Shown here: positions 48,132-59,098 of the stretch, in pieces
Layout of the letters: the number at the start of each line of letters is the position of its first letter
Numbering within the stretch: position 1 is the stretch's first letter
Assembly (NCBI GenBank): GCA_965153455.1
Contig: OZ234496.1
Span: 4,845,207 to 4,909,206, forward strand
From: Sphagnum compactum
Lineage: Eukaryota > Bryophyta > Sphagnopsida > Sphagnales
Length of the DNA: 64,000 nt
Direction: 5' to 3'
Program-made: the position numbers and the translations under genes
The notes under the pieces: model-generated
Seen by the model: only the letters and a program-made list of their open reading frames with translations
What the model was told of the DNA's origin: nothing
Database searches by the model: none

Positions 48132-49641
48132 TTGTGTAGCAGGACCGACCAGCTCCCCGGCCCTTCCCAATTTGCCATATCCCACAGTTTCAATCCAACA
48201 TTCTCAATGTTTTAATTTTTGTGAGACAGGAAGGGGTTGTTTGAAATCACTTAAACTTTGACGAAACTTTTATCACAACGAAAACATAACATAAAAGGAA
48301 GAAGGAAAAAGTGAGCACCCATTTCTAATGCCCAAGTCCTCAATAAATTTAAACAGCAATTTAGAAATCGGATGTAGAATGGGAGTGTTGTTTGGACTTG
48401 TTTCAAATTGGATTATAAACTTTAACCCTTTCTGCACTAGTGAACTCAACTTGTACCCTAACCCCTAATTCTGAGTCTGCAGCTTTTGGAATTATTCTAT
48501 GTCAAGATGGATATGTGGCATTTGCCTATGAAATAATATTAAATCCCAAATTTTAGTTTCTTTCAAAACTTTGAAGAGATTGGATAATTTTTTTAATTAT
48601 GAAGAAATTGCAACATCCCAATCAATCTTTGGAAATTTTGTACTTTTAGTTGAATGTGTTGCAAAATGATGTCTATTATACTATGTGAAGTAAGTTAGTA
48701 TATTTCAACTAGGGGGTTATGTGTCTTACAAGCTTGCCAAGTGTATAGTTAAAAGTAGGTTTTTTTCTTAAAAACAAATTTAATGACATCATGTTAGTTG
48801 CAAGCATCCCAAGAGGGAGCTCACTCTCACATTAAATGGTGACAGGTCTAAACATGTAAAAAAATTGCAAACAAAATTATTACCAAACCAAAACTAGAAT
48901 GAAAATGTGGTGAGTATATTGCATTTTTTACAGTAAAATAAGGAATATATGACAATATGTTCCCTTTTCATTTTTATTTTTTTTTGAATTTTTGAAAATG
49001 TTTGCACAAAAAAAAAGGCCAGTTAGAAGTGATAGTAAAGCTCATCTATCATGATCTATTGGCAATTGGCATCCACAATCATTTGTAATGTGCTTATGAA
49101 CCCCAAGCATATGGCTATTGGCTTCAATGTAGTTTTTTCAATTTTGTGATGTAGCTGGAGTGGTGATCATCCATAGGATGATTTAGCCAGATTTGTCTAT
49201 AAAAATATGAAAGTTTTATAATTATTTTTAAAAAAAAACGCAATGTTCCATATATTTAACTACCTATTGGAACTTAATATAGAATTTGGTGAATTTTTTT
49301 TAAAAATGAATTTGTTTTCCAAATTTTGCAACTATAACTTTTTTGTGCCATTTTCAAAAGAATTCCCCATTTCATGAGAAAAACAAAACACCGGTTGGCT
49401 TTAGGATCTCGCATCCATGTTTTTGGATCCACCATCCAAGTGATATTTATTTTATATAGGTGTGTTTGAAGATTGCCAATTTGTTTTCATAAAGTGTGCC
49501 CAATGGTGTGTCCAAAGGGGGCTAGGGGAATTTGGGTAGAAGCCAACTTTACTACTAAAGCCTAGCACAAAACACTATTAACATATATAACAAGGCGTCC
49601 ACCAAAAACCGCCAAGTTTGGAGAGGGATAAAATGGGTCCC
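48132..49641. other. AT-rich intergenic DNA
   Basis: No frame with recognisable content and no clear repeat. Confidence 0.45.
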
Positions 49642-49808
49642 TCTCATATATATAATATCCTTGGTTTTGTCCTCTTGCGGCGGTGTCTGGTCGTCCTTTC
49701 CATCCATCCGTCCCGTCTTCCATCCATCTAAGTTCTTCATCCCGGAAGAAGAAGATGATGGAAGAGGAGGAGGACGGATGGCAGCAGCATGCAACTCAGC
49801 TTTGCATG

Positions 49809-50055
49809 GTTGTCCTCTTGCGGTGGTGTCCGGCCGTCTCGTCTTCCTCCAGTGTTGTGGAAAGTGGGGGATGCCAGGAAGAAGAAGAAGGTTGTCCTCT
49901 TGCGGTGGTGTCCGGCCGTCCCGTCTTCCTCCATTGTTGTGGAAAGTGGGGGATGCCAGGAAGAAGAAGAAGACCGTCCTCTTGCGGTGGTGTCCGGCCG
50001 TCCCGTCTTCCTCCATTGTTGTGGAAAGTGGGGGATGCCAGGAAGAAGAAGAAGA
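49809..50055. repeat. 82-bp tandem repeat, three units
   Basis: Units begin at 49809, 49891 and 49973 with TGTCCTCTTGCGGTGGTGTC and end in (GAA)n. They remain open in several frames because of purine-rich codons, which explains the overlapping long frames here. Single related units recur at 51100-51180 and, in part, near 51768. Confidence 0.9.
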
Positions 50056-50162
50056 CAAAGGAAAAACAAGAAGAAGAAGAAGATGGATTGATGTGGGTTT
50101 TAGTTTTGTGCAGTCCGGGGGAGGGACTGGAGGGACTGAAAGCATTGGAACAGGGTGGGAAC

Positions 50163-50275
50163 GTGGATGAGTCACCAATGGAACAAGTGAGACGAACAGT
50201 TCCCAATACGGATGATCCGAGTCTGCCGGTATGGACATTCCGGATGTGCACAATAGACTTGCTATTTGTTTCTAG
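50163..50275 (+). pseudogene. OPT-family oligopeptide transporter N-terminal exon fragment, copy 1
   Basis: The frame reads [18 protein letters not shown] then [16 protein letters not shown]. This is the conserved cytosolic N-terminus and start of the first membrane helix of plant OPT transporters (family hallmark: EVR.TV..TDDP.LPV.TFR.W). It then leaves OPT similarity. A neighbouring block present in copy 2 (about 51408-51490) is deleted here. No other OPT exon is in the window, so this is a captured fragment and not a transporter gene. Confidence 0.8.
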
Positions 50276-51278
50276 AAGGCAATTTTTGCTTGGAATTGCT
50301 TTTGTCAGGATTTCAGTGTGAGGATTTTCCAGTGTTTCTAAACAACTTCATCACAAAGGTGGGTCATTTCATAATCACTTTTTTTTTTTATTTAAAAAAA
50401 TTTTCAATTCGAGTTTTTTGTTAACAAAATTTCAAAGTTTTTTTGCCTCTGGCGAAATTGGTTTTCAGAATCATATACAAATTAGGCCTAAGGATTAGAA
50501 TATTTTTATTATTTTGACTTAGGATTTTTAAAAATTGCCATTTTGGCTTGGGTTAGAATCTTTTTATTGTTTTGACTTAAGATTAACAAAAATTTAGCAC
50601 TCAGGCTTACAATTAGGTTTAAAATTGGGCATTCTAAGAAATTCCTGAAAAACATTTCTCAAAATGCTTGAAAAATATTCATTAGTTTGAGAATCTTTAT
50701 TCTGCCCAATATATTTTGGGTAGATTATGTAGGTTGATTTTTTTTCATTTTTGCTGAAGAATTTGGGAAATCAACAAATCCTTGCTCGGAAATATTCATG
50801 AGATTTTTTTTCTAAGACGCTTGAAAAAATTTCAAGCAATTTTGGAAATTTTAACTTGCTTTGGAAAGTTATAAATGCTGATTTTTATCATTTCTGCCCA
50901 AAATATATTGGGCACTGGATGCTTGAAATTTATTGGCATTTTGGGAATTCTCATTTTGCTCAATAATAACCGGCACCTTATAAATGTTGAAGATAGTTTT
51001 CATTTATGCCCAAATTTTTGGGGCATTCTGAAAATGTTCTCATGCTTTAGAAATTTTGGGCAGTTTGAGAATTTGTTTTGTCCAGTAAGTTTGGGAAGAC
51101 TGTCCTCTTGCGGTGATGTCTGGCCGTCCCGTCTTCCTCCATTGTTGTGGAAAGTGGGGGATGCCAGGAAGAAGAAGAAGACAAAGAAAAACAAGAAGAA
51201 GAAAAAGATGGATTGATGTGGGTTTTGGTTTTGTGCAGTCCGGGGGAGGGACTGAAAGCATTGGAACAGGGTGGGAAC

Positions 51279-51391
51279 GTGGACGAGTCGCCAGTGGAAC
51301 AAGTGAGACGAACGGTTCCCAATACGGATGATCCGAGTCTGCCGGTATGGACATTCCGGATGTGGACAATAGGCTTGTTATTTTGTTTCTA
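51279..51391 (+). pseudogene. OPT-family oligopeptide transporter N-terminal exon fragment, copy 2
   Basis: Same fragment as at 50163 but closer to the family consensus (FRMWTIGLL with the expected Trp). It is preceded, as in copy 1, by a TTTTGTGCAG acceptor-like sequence (51228-51238) and a Glu/Lys-rich (GAA)n tract in the same frame. It stops at a TAG right after the first helix begins. Downstream 51423-51560 is another exon-like open piece ending AAG/GTGGGT, unidentified. Confidence 0.82.
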
Positions 51392-52039
51392 GAAGGCAAT
51401 TCTTGCTTGGAATTCTTGGAAGATGCCATTAGAGAACTTGGAAATTCTTTCTCAACATGCTTTGCGTGTACTTTATGAAAGGTTTAAAGTTCTGAGGCTT
51501 TTGTCAGGATTTCAGTGTGAGGATTTTCCAGTGTTTCCAAACAACTTCATCACAAAGGTGGGTCATTTCATAATCATTTTTTTAAAAAAATTTAAAGAAA
51601 ATTTCAATTCGAGTTTTTTGTTAACAAAATTTCAAAGTTTTTTTTTTCCTCTGGCGAAATTGGTTTTCAGAATCATATTTAAGTTCTTCATCTCGGAAGA
51701 AGAAGATGATGGAAGAGGAGGAGGACGAATGGCAGCAGCATGCAGCTCTTCTTTGCAGCTTTGCATGGTTGTCCTCTTGCGGTGGTGTCTAGCCGTCCCG
51801 TCTTCCATCCATCCAAGTTCTTCATCCCGGAAGAAGAAGATGATGGAAGAGGAGGAGGACGAATGGCCGCAGCATGCAGCTCTTCCCTGTAGTTCTGCAT
51901 GTTTATTGCCAGTCACACCCATTGCACCTTTGTTGTGATTGTTGTGGAAAGTGGGGGATGCCAGGAAGAAGAAGAAGACAAAGAAAAACAAAAAGAAGAA
52001 GAAGATGGATTGATGTGGGTTTTGGTTTTGTGCAGTCCG

Positions 52040-52632
52040 GGGGAGGGACTGGAGGGACTGAAGCAACGAGCTTTTGCTGTTGTCAGTGACAGTAAAGGAA
52101 ATGATATTCACCTTCGTTTTCATGATACTTGCATGGCATACAAGGTTCTTTATCTCTCCTTAGCTTTCTGTTTGTGTTCAATTCTCTTTCCAAACAGTTT
52201 GCTAGATCCAGGGAATGGGTGCAATCCTGTGAGCACATTCTATGGGTTACTATGGGTTACTCTCCAGCTCTCTTACTCTCTGCATTTTAGTCTTAGCAGG
52301 GGTTCTGTGGCCAAAAGAACCAAGCCCAATAAGTGTGATGCACTTGCACTCATATGAAATCTCTTGCCACTTACAGAGCTTGACAAACATATGGTTTTGA
52401 TGTGCTGCAGCAATCAAAAAAGTATCGAATGTCAGCTGTTGAGAAATTGCAAGCTAAGGTATATGAGTTGGTGGCAAAGGCAGTGAAAGAACGTCTTGGG
52501 TTGGCAGTAACAGCTGAGGATGTGTCACAAAGAGACTTGATGAGGCACCTGCTGCAGCCCCAGATGCAAGGTTTCCAGCAAACCACATCCAGTAACCATC
52601 CCTGTCCTTTTTGTAACCAAATAGAGCTTTGA
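52040..52632 (+). pseudogene. Exon-like fragments of an unidentified gene
   Basis: One piece ends at 52144 (HLRFHDTCMAYK then donor AAG/GTTCTT). The next begins after TGTGCTGCAG at 52411 and reads [17 protein letters not shown] then [15 protein letters not shown]. Joining them keeps the frame open, and both have gene-like composition. I do not recognise the protein. The third copy of the (GAA)n/TTTTGTGCAG leader (51960-52050) runs straight into the first piece, as if the leader had been fused to a different gene. Confidence 0.45.
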
Positions 52633-52894
52633 AGGAGCAAATGCAAAGTTCAATGCCTGTTTTGTAAACAATGGATAATCATTAGGGCTGATGACAGGGA
52701 CCTTAAGATACTTACAACAACTCACCATACTGGCTGCTTCCAAATGCTCCATCAAATTCTCTATATATTTAAAATTGACTGAAGCACGCAGAACAACACA
52801 TTGTATGCAGACATCACAAACCACTTGGCATATGCAACTTTGGCATAGCACAATGTTCATGTGAAAAGTTGCTTCTTCTTCTTCTTCTTCATCT

Positions 52895-53025
52895 TCTTCT
52901 TTAGAGGTTTAGATCAGTGTTGCAAGGTTCTTTCAATTTCTAAAGAACCGTCAATTCCATCTTCTTCAGAGGTTTAGATCAGTGTTGCGAGGTTCTTTCA
53001 ATTTCTAAAGAACAGTCGATTCCAG
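52895..53025. repeat. 65-bp tandem duplication
   Basis: AGAGGTTTAGATCAGTGTTG begins near 52903 and 52968; both units include CTTTCAATTTCTAAAGAAC. Confidence 0.85.
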
Positions 53026-53286
53026 TTATCTCCAAATAGAACCTTACAGAATTGGTGGTTTTCACGAAAGAACCGGAAAGTAAGAACCGGTGGTTCTCTA
53101 CCCAGTTTGTTTTTTCTTTCTCATAGAGACCAAAGTCGGTTGTTTGAATTTTGGAGGACCAGTAGTGGGTCAGTGGGTGGGAATAATTTATCTGTACCCG
53201 TTCTGATAACCGGAGGTTATATCTGGATTGTTTTGTGTCGTCACCAGACTGCTGCGCACATGCAGATTTGTTTTCATTTTCTCTGC

Positions 53287-53317
<31 letters not shown>

Positions 53318-53603
53318 TTTATTTTTATGTGGTCGATGACTTTAAAAAATTCAAAGCCCGAGCGGTTTTTGTCTAAAAGTCGAGAAAGATTTATTATTAT
53401 TGTCACACAGAGACGAGGAATTTATGTGGACGGGGACAAACCCATCCCCAAAAAGAAAAAAAAACCAGTTAAAGGTCTTGGGGGGGTGATCTCCTAAATG
53501 GCTCCGCGAGAAGCTACGTTCACGACGTGCAATTGTTTAAAAAAGAATGTTTCTTTGAAATAAATATGGTTTAAAGAAATTGGGGGACTTCACAATGTCC
53601 GAA

Positions 53604-54193
53604 GGTGTGTTTTCTTTCTCCAAACTTCAAATTTGCATCCAAATAAACAAAAATATAAAAGTGAAAAAGAAACACTTTATTTTTATTATACAAAATAATA
53701 ATAAAAACAGAAAACACATTAAATTTTTTTTTTTAAAAAGAAAGTTTCTAGAAAAAACTAAAACATGAACCAAGTTTAAAAAAACCGGGGGACTTCAGAG
53801 TGCCCGAAGGTCACTGTCCGGTCGTCCTCCTTGGGTTGTATGTTGGGGGGCTTTAGTGGGTATGTGTAATTTGGGGGAGGGATGATATATCATAGGCTGT
53901 GATTGGGTTCAGCAAGTAACTATCGAATAATCAATATATTTATTTATTAGGATTTAGTTTTCACACATGTTCATGAATTTTTTTTCCATTTTATTTTTTA
54001 TATTGCAAGTATGACAAGGTTTGTTGAAATTTTCAGAAAATTATTTGAACTTAGACTTGCAAATTACACCTTTTTTCAAAAATAAACATTTTGAATTATG
54101 TTGTTTTGTTATGTATAGAGTTCGTAATATTGTTAATAGAAGAGAAAGTGATGTCATATGTCACAGTGTCCGAAGGTCACGGGTACCCACTAG
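53604..54193 (+). repeat. 590-bp direct repeat, copy 1 (Helitron-like 3' region)
   Basis: Nearly identical to 55203-55796. Both start GTGTGT.TTCTTTCTCC and end GGGTACCCACTAG. Internal landmarks include CCCGAAGGTCACTGTCC and TGATATATCATAGGC. Confidence 0.9.
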
Positions 54194-55796
54194 TCTATTT
54201 ATATAATATCCTAGGGTGGTCGTCCTTTTCATGCATTCGTCCTGTCATCCGTCCCATCATCCAAGTTCTTCATCTCGGAAGAAGAAGATGGAAGAGGAGG
54301 AGGAGGACGACTCATGGCGGCGGCAGCAGTTTATGAAATAAACCTGTAGTCTTGCAATTTGTCAAAAGCTACAAACTAATTTTAAAAAACTAAAAATTTT
54401 TGAAAAAAAAAAGAGAAACAAGAGAAGAAATCTTTTTAAAACAACACAAGAAATTTCAAATTAAAAAAGAAAAAAACAAGTTATTAACAAATAAATAAAA
54501 TGAAACAAAGTTGTAACAAAAAAGAAAAAAACAGAACAAATATTTTTTTTAAGGGAAAAAGCTAGAAAAAAAAAAAACAGAAAAACACTTTAACAATTAG
54601 AAACTTTTTTAAAACACTTAAAAATAGAAAAAAAATGAAAACATGTAAAATAAATATATTTAAACATGAAACAAAAAAAGGGATATACAGTAAAATAATT
54701 CTAAAAGAAAATTTAAAAATAGATGACAAAAAATAAAAAACAAAATAGACAGCAAAAGAAAGAGAAAAACAACCATACTTGAAAAAAAAAAAGAGGTTTG
54801 TCTTCTTTTTCCAAACTTCAAACCTGTATCTAATCAAACAAAAATACAAAAGTTTTTTAAAATTATTTTCATTACAAAACATATTAGAAAAACTAGAATC
54901 TTTTTGAAAAAGAAAATAGAAACAAAATAAATAAATAAATAAATGCATAATTTAAAAAAAAATGAAGATAGACAAAATAAGAATAGAAAAAATTAAAGCA
55001 TGAAACAAACATAAACAAAAAAAAGTATGAACTCAAAAATTATAAAAAAGGATGGAAACAAATGAAACAAGGAAAGGGAAATACAATAAAATAATTTTAA
55101 GAGAATTTTTTTTACAAAAATGAAGAAACCAAATCAAGAGTAAAAAATAAGAAAAAATAAAACTTATAATAATGACGAAAAACCCTGCTTGAAAAGGAAT
55201 GAGGTGTGTCTTCTTTCTCCAAACTTCAAACTTGCATCCAAATAAACAAAAATATAAAAGTGAAAAAGAAACACTTTATTTTTATTATACAAAATATAAT
55301 AAAAAAAGAAAACACATAAAAAAATTAAAAAAAAAATTTCTAGAAAAAACTAACATGAACCAAGTTTAAAAAAACCGGGGGACTTCACAGTGCCCGAAGG
55401 TCACTGTCCGTCCGGTCGTCCTCCTTGGGTTGTATGTTGGGGGCACTTTAGTGGGTATGTGTAATTTGGGGGAGGGATGATATATCATAGGCTGTGATTG
55501 GGTTCAGCAAGTAACTATTGAATAAACAATATATTTATTTTTAAGGATTTAGTTTTCACACATGTTCATGAGTTTATTTTTTAATTTTTTTATGTTGCAA
55601 GTATGACAAGGTTTGTTGAAATTTTCAGAAAATTATTTGAACTTAGACTTGCAAATTACACCTTTTTTCAAAAATAAACATTTTGAATTATGTTGTTTTT
55701 GAATTATTTTGTTATGTATAGAGTTCGTAATATTGTTAATAGAAGAGAAAGTGATGTCATATGTCACAGTGACCGAAGGTCACGGGTACCCACTAG
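54194..55796 (+). mobile_element. Helitron-like element, second unit (about 1.6 kb)
   Basis: Begins TCTATTTATATAATATCC directly after the CTAG of the preceding unit, so the two are joined tail to head. Ends with a perfect hairpin GTGACC-GAA-GGTCAC (55769-55783), nine bases, then CTAG (55793-55796) followed by T. The interior is A-rich with repeated modules (ATGAAACAAACATAAACAAA, CCAAACTTCAAACTTGCATC). No coding gene is supported; the 128-codon minus frame at 54562-54948 is low-complexity Phe/Leu from poly-A. Confidence 0.5.
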
Positions 55797-56400
55797 TTTC
55801 TATAAAATGGAATATATCAATTTGCTAGAATTAAATTCATAAAATTGACCTTTTTTCTAAAAATTCATCAATGGAACAATCGAACACTCCACATTGTTCC
55901 CCCAACTTCTGTTTTGGCCCCCACATTTAGCTCCACCATTTTAGTGCCACTTCTTAGTTAGTTAGTTAGTGCCCAAACTTAGAGTCATTTGGCTTATTCC
56001 CCACATTTAGCTCCACCATTTTAGTGTCACATGAAACAAACATAAACAAAAAAAAGTAAAAACACAAAAACTATAAGAAAGGAATGGAAACAAATGAAAC
56101 AAGGAAAGGGAAATACAGTAGAATAATTTTAAAAGAAAAAGAATTACAAAAAAGAAGAAACCAAATAAAGAGTAGAAAATAAGAAAAAATAAAACTTATA
56201 ATAATGAAGAAAAACCCTACTTGAAAAAGAATGAGGTGTGTCTTCTTTCTCCAAACTTCAAACTTGCATCCAAATAAACAAAAATACAAAAGTGAAAAAG
56301 AAACACTTTATTTTTATTATACAAAATAATAATAAAAACAGAAAACACATAAAAATAAAAAAGATAAAAGTTTTTAAAAAAAACTAAAACATGAACGAAA
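54655..56400. repeat. A-rich modules repeated three times
   Basis: The module AACATGAAACAAA...GGGAAATACA.TA.AATAATTTTAA...CTTCTTTCTCCAAACTTCAAAC occurs from about 54660, 54990 and 56030. The third copy lies beyond the CTAG end of the second Helitron-like unit. The 33-bp CCCCACATTTAGCTCCACCA-containing unit is repeated at 55918 and 55999. Confidence 0.75.
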
Positions 56401-56454
56401 CATTGTTGAAATAACACACCTGTGCATTAGGCACAGGGTTCAAACTAGTAAAGG

Positions 56455-57390
56455 TGTAAACCGCATCTTGCACGTGGTCTTGGCCAAAAAGAAGAGGGTG
56501 CACTCCTTCATGTGTTCCGGGCAAGAGAGGGAGAAAGAAGACATACACCCTTCTCTTTCCTTAAATGTAATTTTGAAAAAAATGTTTAAAAAAGAGAGTA
56601 AAAGTAATCTTCTAATGCGATGGAGGGGCCAAAAAGTAGTTACACACAAGAAGTAAGAGAACGTTGGGCGGTTTTTGCCTTTTACGAAGAACCTTCAGTT
56701 CCGGTTCTTGTAGAATGAATCGGATCCCCATATTGATTCCAAAAAAAATGGAACCCTGGCTCTGGTTCTGGTCTGTTTCTCAAAATGAAATAAAATTCAG
56801 GTTTGGGTTCCAATTCGGGCTTTGCAAATCAGACCCAGTTATGGTTTTGGATGACTTGGTCTGAAATCAGTGGTTAATTGCCTATTAACTCCGGTTCTAC
56901 ACCATTTTTTCCCCAAAAGAAATATTTCTCAAAAATTGTGGTTCTGGTTCTAGAATTGGGCCTTGGTTCCAGTTCAGGATCTAGTATCAGGTCCAATTAG
57001 AAACCTGGTTCCAGTCCTAGAACCAGGTCCCCGTTCCCATTTTCAATCCAGAACTGGGTCCGGTTTTAAACTTTTCAAAAATCAGACCTGGTTCCAATTT
57101 CTGGGTAATGGGAACCAGGTTCTAACCAGCCAAACTGGGTAACCACCCAAGGCTAAAGTAAACCCACCTTTGGAACCTAAATATTGCCCATATCCAGTTT
57201 TTTTTTTTTTGAGGGTGGTGAGTATCACATTGTCAGGTCATTGCATTTTAGCCAGTATAGCCATCTGATTGTAGAATTTTTTTAAGGTGTGTAGCCTTAA
57301 ATCTATACTTAATTTGTCTACTGGGCTCATTCAATGTTTTTTATTTAAAAAACAATTTATCTCTCATACTTAAGAGCTGCTCCACCCTGG
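56455..57390 (+). repeat. Gene C upstream block shared with gene B (GGTTC-rich)
   Basis: Partner of 24580-25505. Similarity begins at GTAAAGGTGTAAA.CGCATC. It lacks the first of the two GTGCACTCCTT units present in B. Confidence 0.8.
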
Positions 57391-57589
57391 TAGCCCACAC
57401 CAGCATTTCTTTCCAAAAAGTTGAAAAAGAAAGAAAGAAGAAAAACCCTGTATATAAAAAAGCAGGGATGGGAGCCCATCCACAAGAAATACAAGGCAAA
57501 TAAAAGCACCAAAACACGACCCAGTAAAGAACATAACAATGAAGACATCACTAACACACAAATAAAACAGAAGAGCCTAAACTAGAAAA

Positions 57590-57925
57590 CACTGCTTGTG
57601 AGAGAGAGAAGGTTCCTTCACTCCAAGTAATGAATGATAGAATCAACATATGAAAATTGCACGCTGCTCGAGAGAGAGTGAGTGAAGAGAAGCCTCCTTC
57701 ACTCGCAATACAAAATGATAGATTATTAATATGTTGAATACGGAAGTTGCACACTGCTTGCGAGAGAGACAGAGAAGGCTCCTTCACTCCCAATAAGGAA
57801 TGATAGATTATTAATATGTTGAATACGGAAGTTGCACACTGCTTGCAAGAGAGAGAAGGCTCCCTGACTGAGTCTAAGGAATGATAGGTTATTAATATGT
57901 TGTATATGGAAGCTGCAGAAAATCA
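57590..57925. repeat. ~82-bp minisatellite upstream of gene C, about four units
   Basis: Units begin near 57592, 57661, 57753 and 57838; the first is shortened. Same family as at 3866, 8735 and 25705. Confidence 0.8.
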
Positions 57926-58157
57926 CACATGAAAAGGGGCATAATATGAAAATAAGAATGTGGCCATCAATTGTATTCGGCGCAAACCACTCAGTTATGC
58001 AATTTGAGCACCAAATTAGGGCCACATTGAACTAGCACCCACCGACCTTCACCATGAAGGATGGATGGTAAGTGATAAGGAAACAGTTCTCTGTTGGGTT
58101 TCAGTTCCCTTGCTAACCATCGTGGTTAGCTCAGTTGCTTTTTTTCGCACGGCCTAT

Positions 58158-58189
58158 CTACTAACAACCCACAAGCAGGTTGTTAGTAG
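58158..58189. promoter_or_regulatory. Conserved perfect inverted repeat upstream of gene C
   Basis: CTACTAACAACC (58158-58169) and GGTTGTTAGTAG (58178-58189), with the stem unchanged from A and B. Confidence 0.5.
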
Positions 58190-58391
58190 GCAGGCAGTCA
58201 AAATGGGCCTTCCTACTTGCCTTGGTAGTTATGTGATTTGTTACCTATGTACCTATATGTGAGACCTATTTCCCAGAGAATTGGTTACCAAGGTGAAACC
58301 AAATATGGATTAACTCAGTTCAGGTTCATCCACAACTGAGTAATATCAGGCATCCGGTGGATGGTGCGCTGGTGGGTGCCGGTTGACTGTG

Positions 58392-58422
58392 CCCCCCCCT
58401 CCCCCCCCCCCCCCCCCCCAAT
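58392..58422 (+). promoter_or_regulatory. Poly-C tract abutting CCAAT box, gene C
   Basis: Eight C, one T, nineteen C, then AATCAGAG. It is the longest and only interrupted tract of the three; the interruption is a C-to-T change. Confidence 0.4.
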
Positions 58423-59098
58423 CAGAGAGCTGGACAGTAGGCTTCCTCTTCTGGCTACAACGGGAGACTGAGTTTTCTGCACTGCTCTGCATTTTTTCCT
58501 TTCGATCTGCTCTTTCACGTGTGTTTGATGGTTCTATTGTTATCGTGTTAGCTACCAAAGTCATTTGCCGCTGCTGCTTTGTTGTGTTCAAAATTTTGGT
58601 GCTGCTTTTGGGAGTTGCTATGCGAGTATCGGACCCTTCGAAGTCTCTTCCTTCCCTTCACCGCTGAGTTTGTTTCGTGTTTTTTTTTGAGCTTTAAATG
58701 TTTTGGATCAGCATTCAATGGAGTCTAGCAACCACCTCTTTCCTCCTCCTGAACCATTATAATTTAAGAGCTATCCTTCCCTAGCTAGGTCTCAATATGA
58801 ACTTGCTGTAGAGTTGTGAAGCTTGATAGAAATCGAGCTCTGCGTTTGAATGTGGGTGGAAAGAGTCGTGTGTGTAGTGGTACTGAGCTAAGAGTGCAAG
58901 GAAACTAGTTAGGGCAGCTATTCCTAGAGAAAGGTCTCTTTCCTTTTGGTTGAAGGTGACAGGCTGATGTACACGTGGTGAGAATTGCGAAGGAGTATGG
59001 TCGACAGTCTACCCTGAAATCCGTGTGGATCATCCATCAAGCATAAGTCATCTATTGTTATTCAAGTTTCAACTTAGAAGCTTTTCGGCTTGTTGATC

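Larger units (their letters stand above)
49642..54193 (+). mobile_element. Helitron-like element carrying gene fragments (about 4.55 kb)
   Basis: The 5' part TCATATATATAATATCC and the GTCC.TTTCCATCCATC block match the start of the unit at 54194. The 3' end has the hairpin GTGTCC-GAA-GGTCAC (54166-54180), then GGGTACCCA and CTAG (54190-54193), followed by T. Inside are two OPT exon fragments, other exon-like pieces with GT/AG-type borders, an 82-bp tandem repeat and a 590-bp 3' block shared with the next unit. No Rep/helicase is seen, so it would be non-autonomous. The 5' boundary is uncertain by a few bases, and the base before it is not the expected A. Confidence 0.45.

Noticed and set aside
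49555-50321. Long overlapping frames (up to 232 codons) on both strands, Ser/Pro-rich or Glu-rich
   Set aside because: All arise from the 82-bp tandem repeat with (GAA)n, which is open in several frames at once. Only the OPT segment in one frame has family similarity.
54562-54948. 128-codon minus-strand frame rich in Phe and Leu, resembling a membrane protein
   Set aside because: It is the reverse of A-rich low-complexity DNA. The related modules at 54990 and 56030 do not keep the frame.
53604-55796. 590-bp direct repeats as the LTR pair of a retrotransposon
   Set aside because: No TG..CA termini, no primer-binding site or polypurine tract seen, and no retrotransposon genes between. The hairpin + CTAG ends fit a Helitron better.
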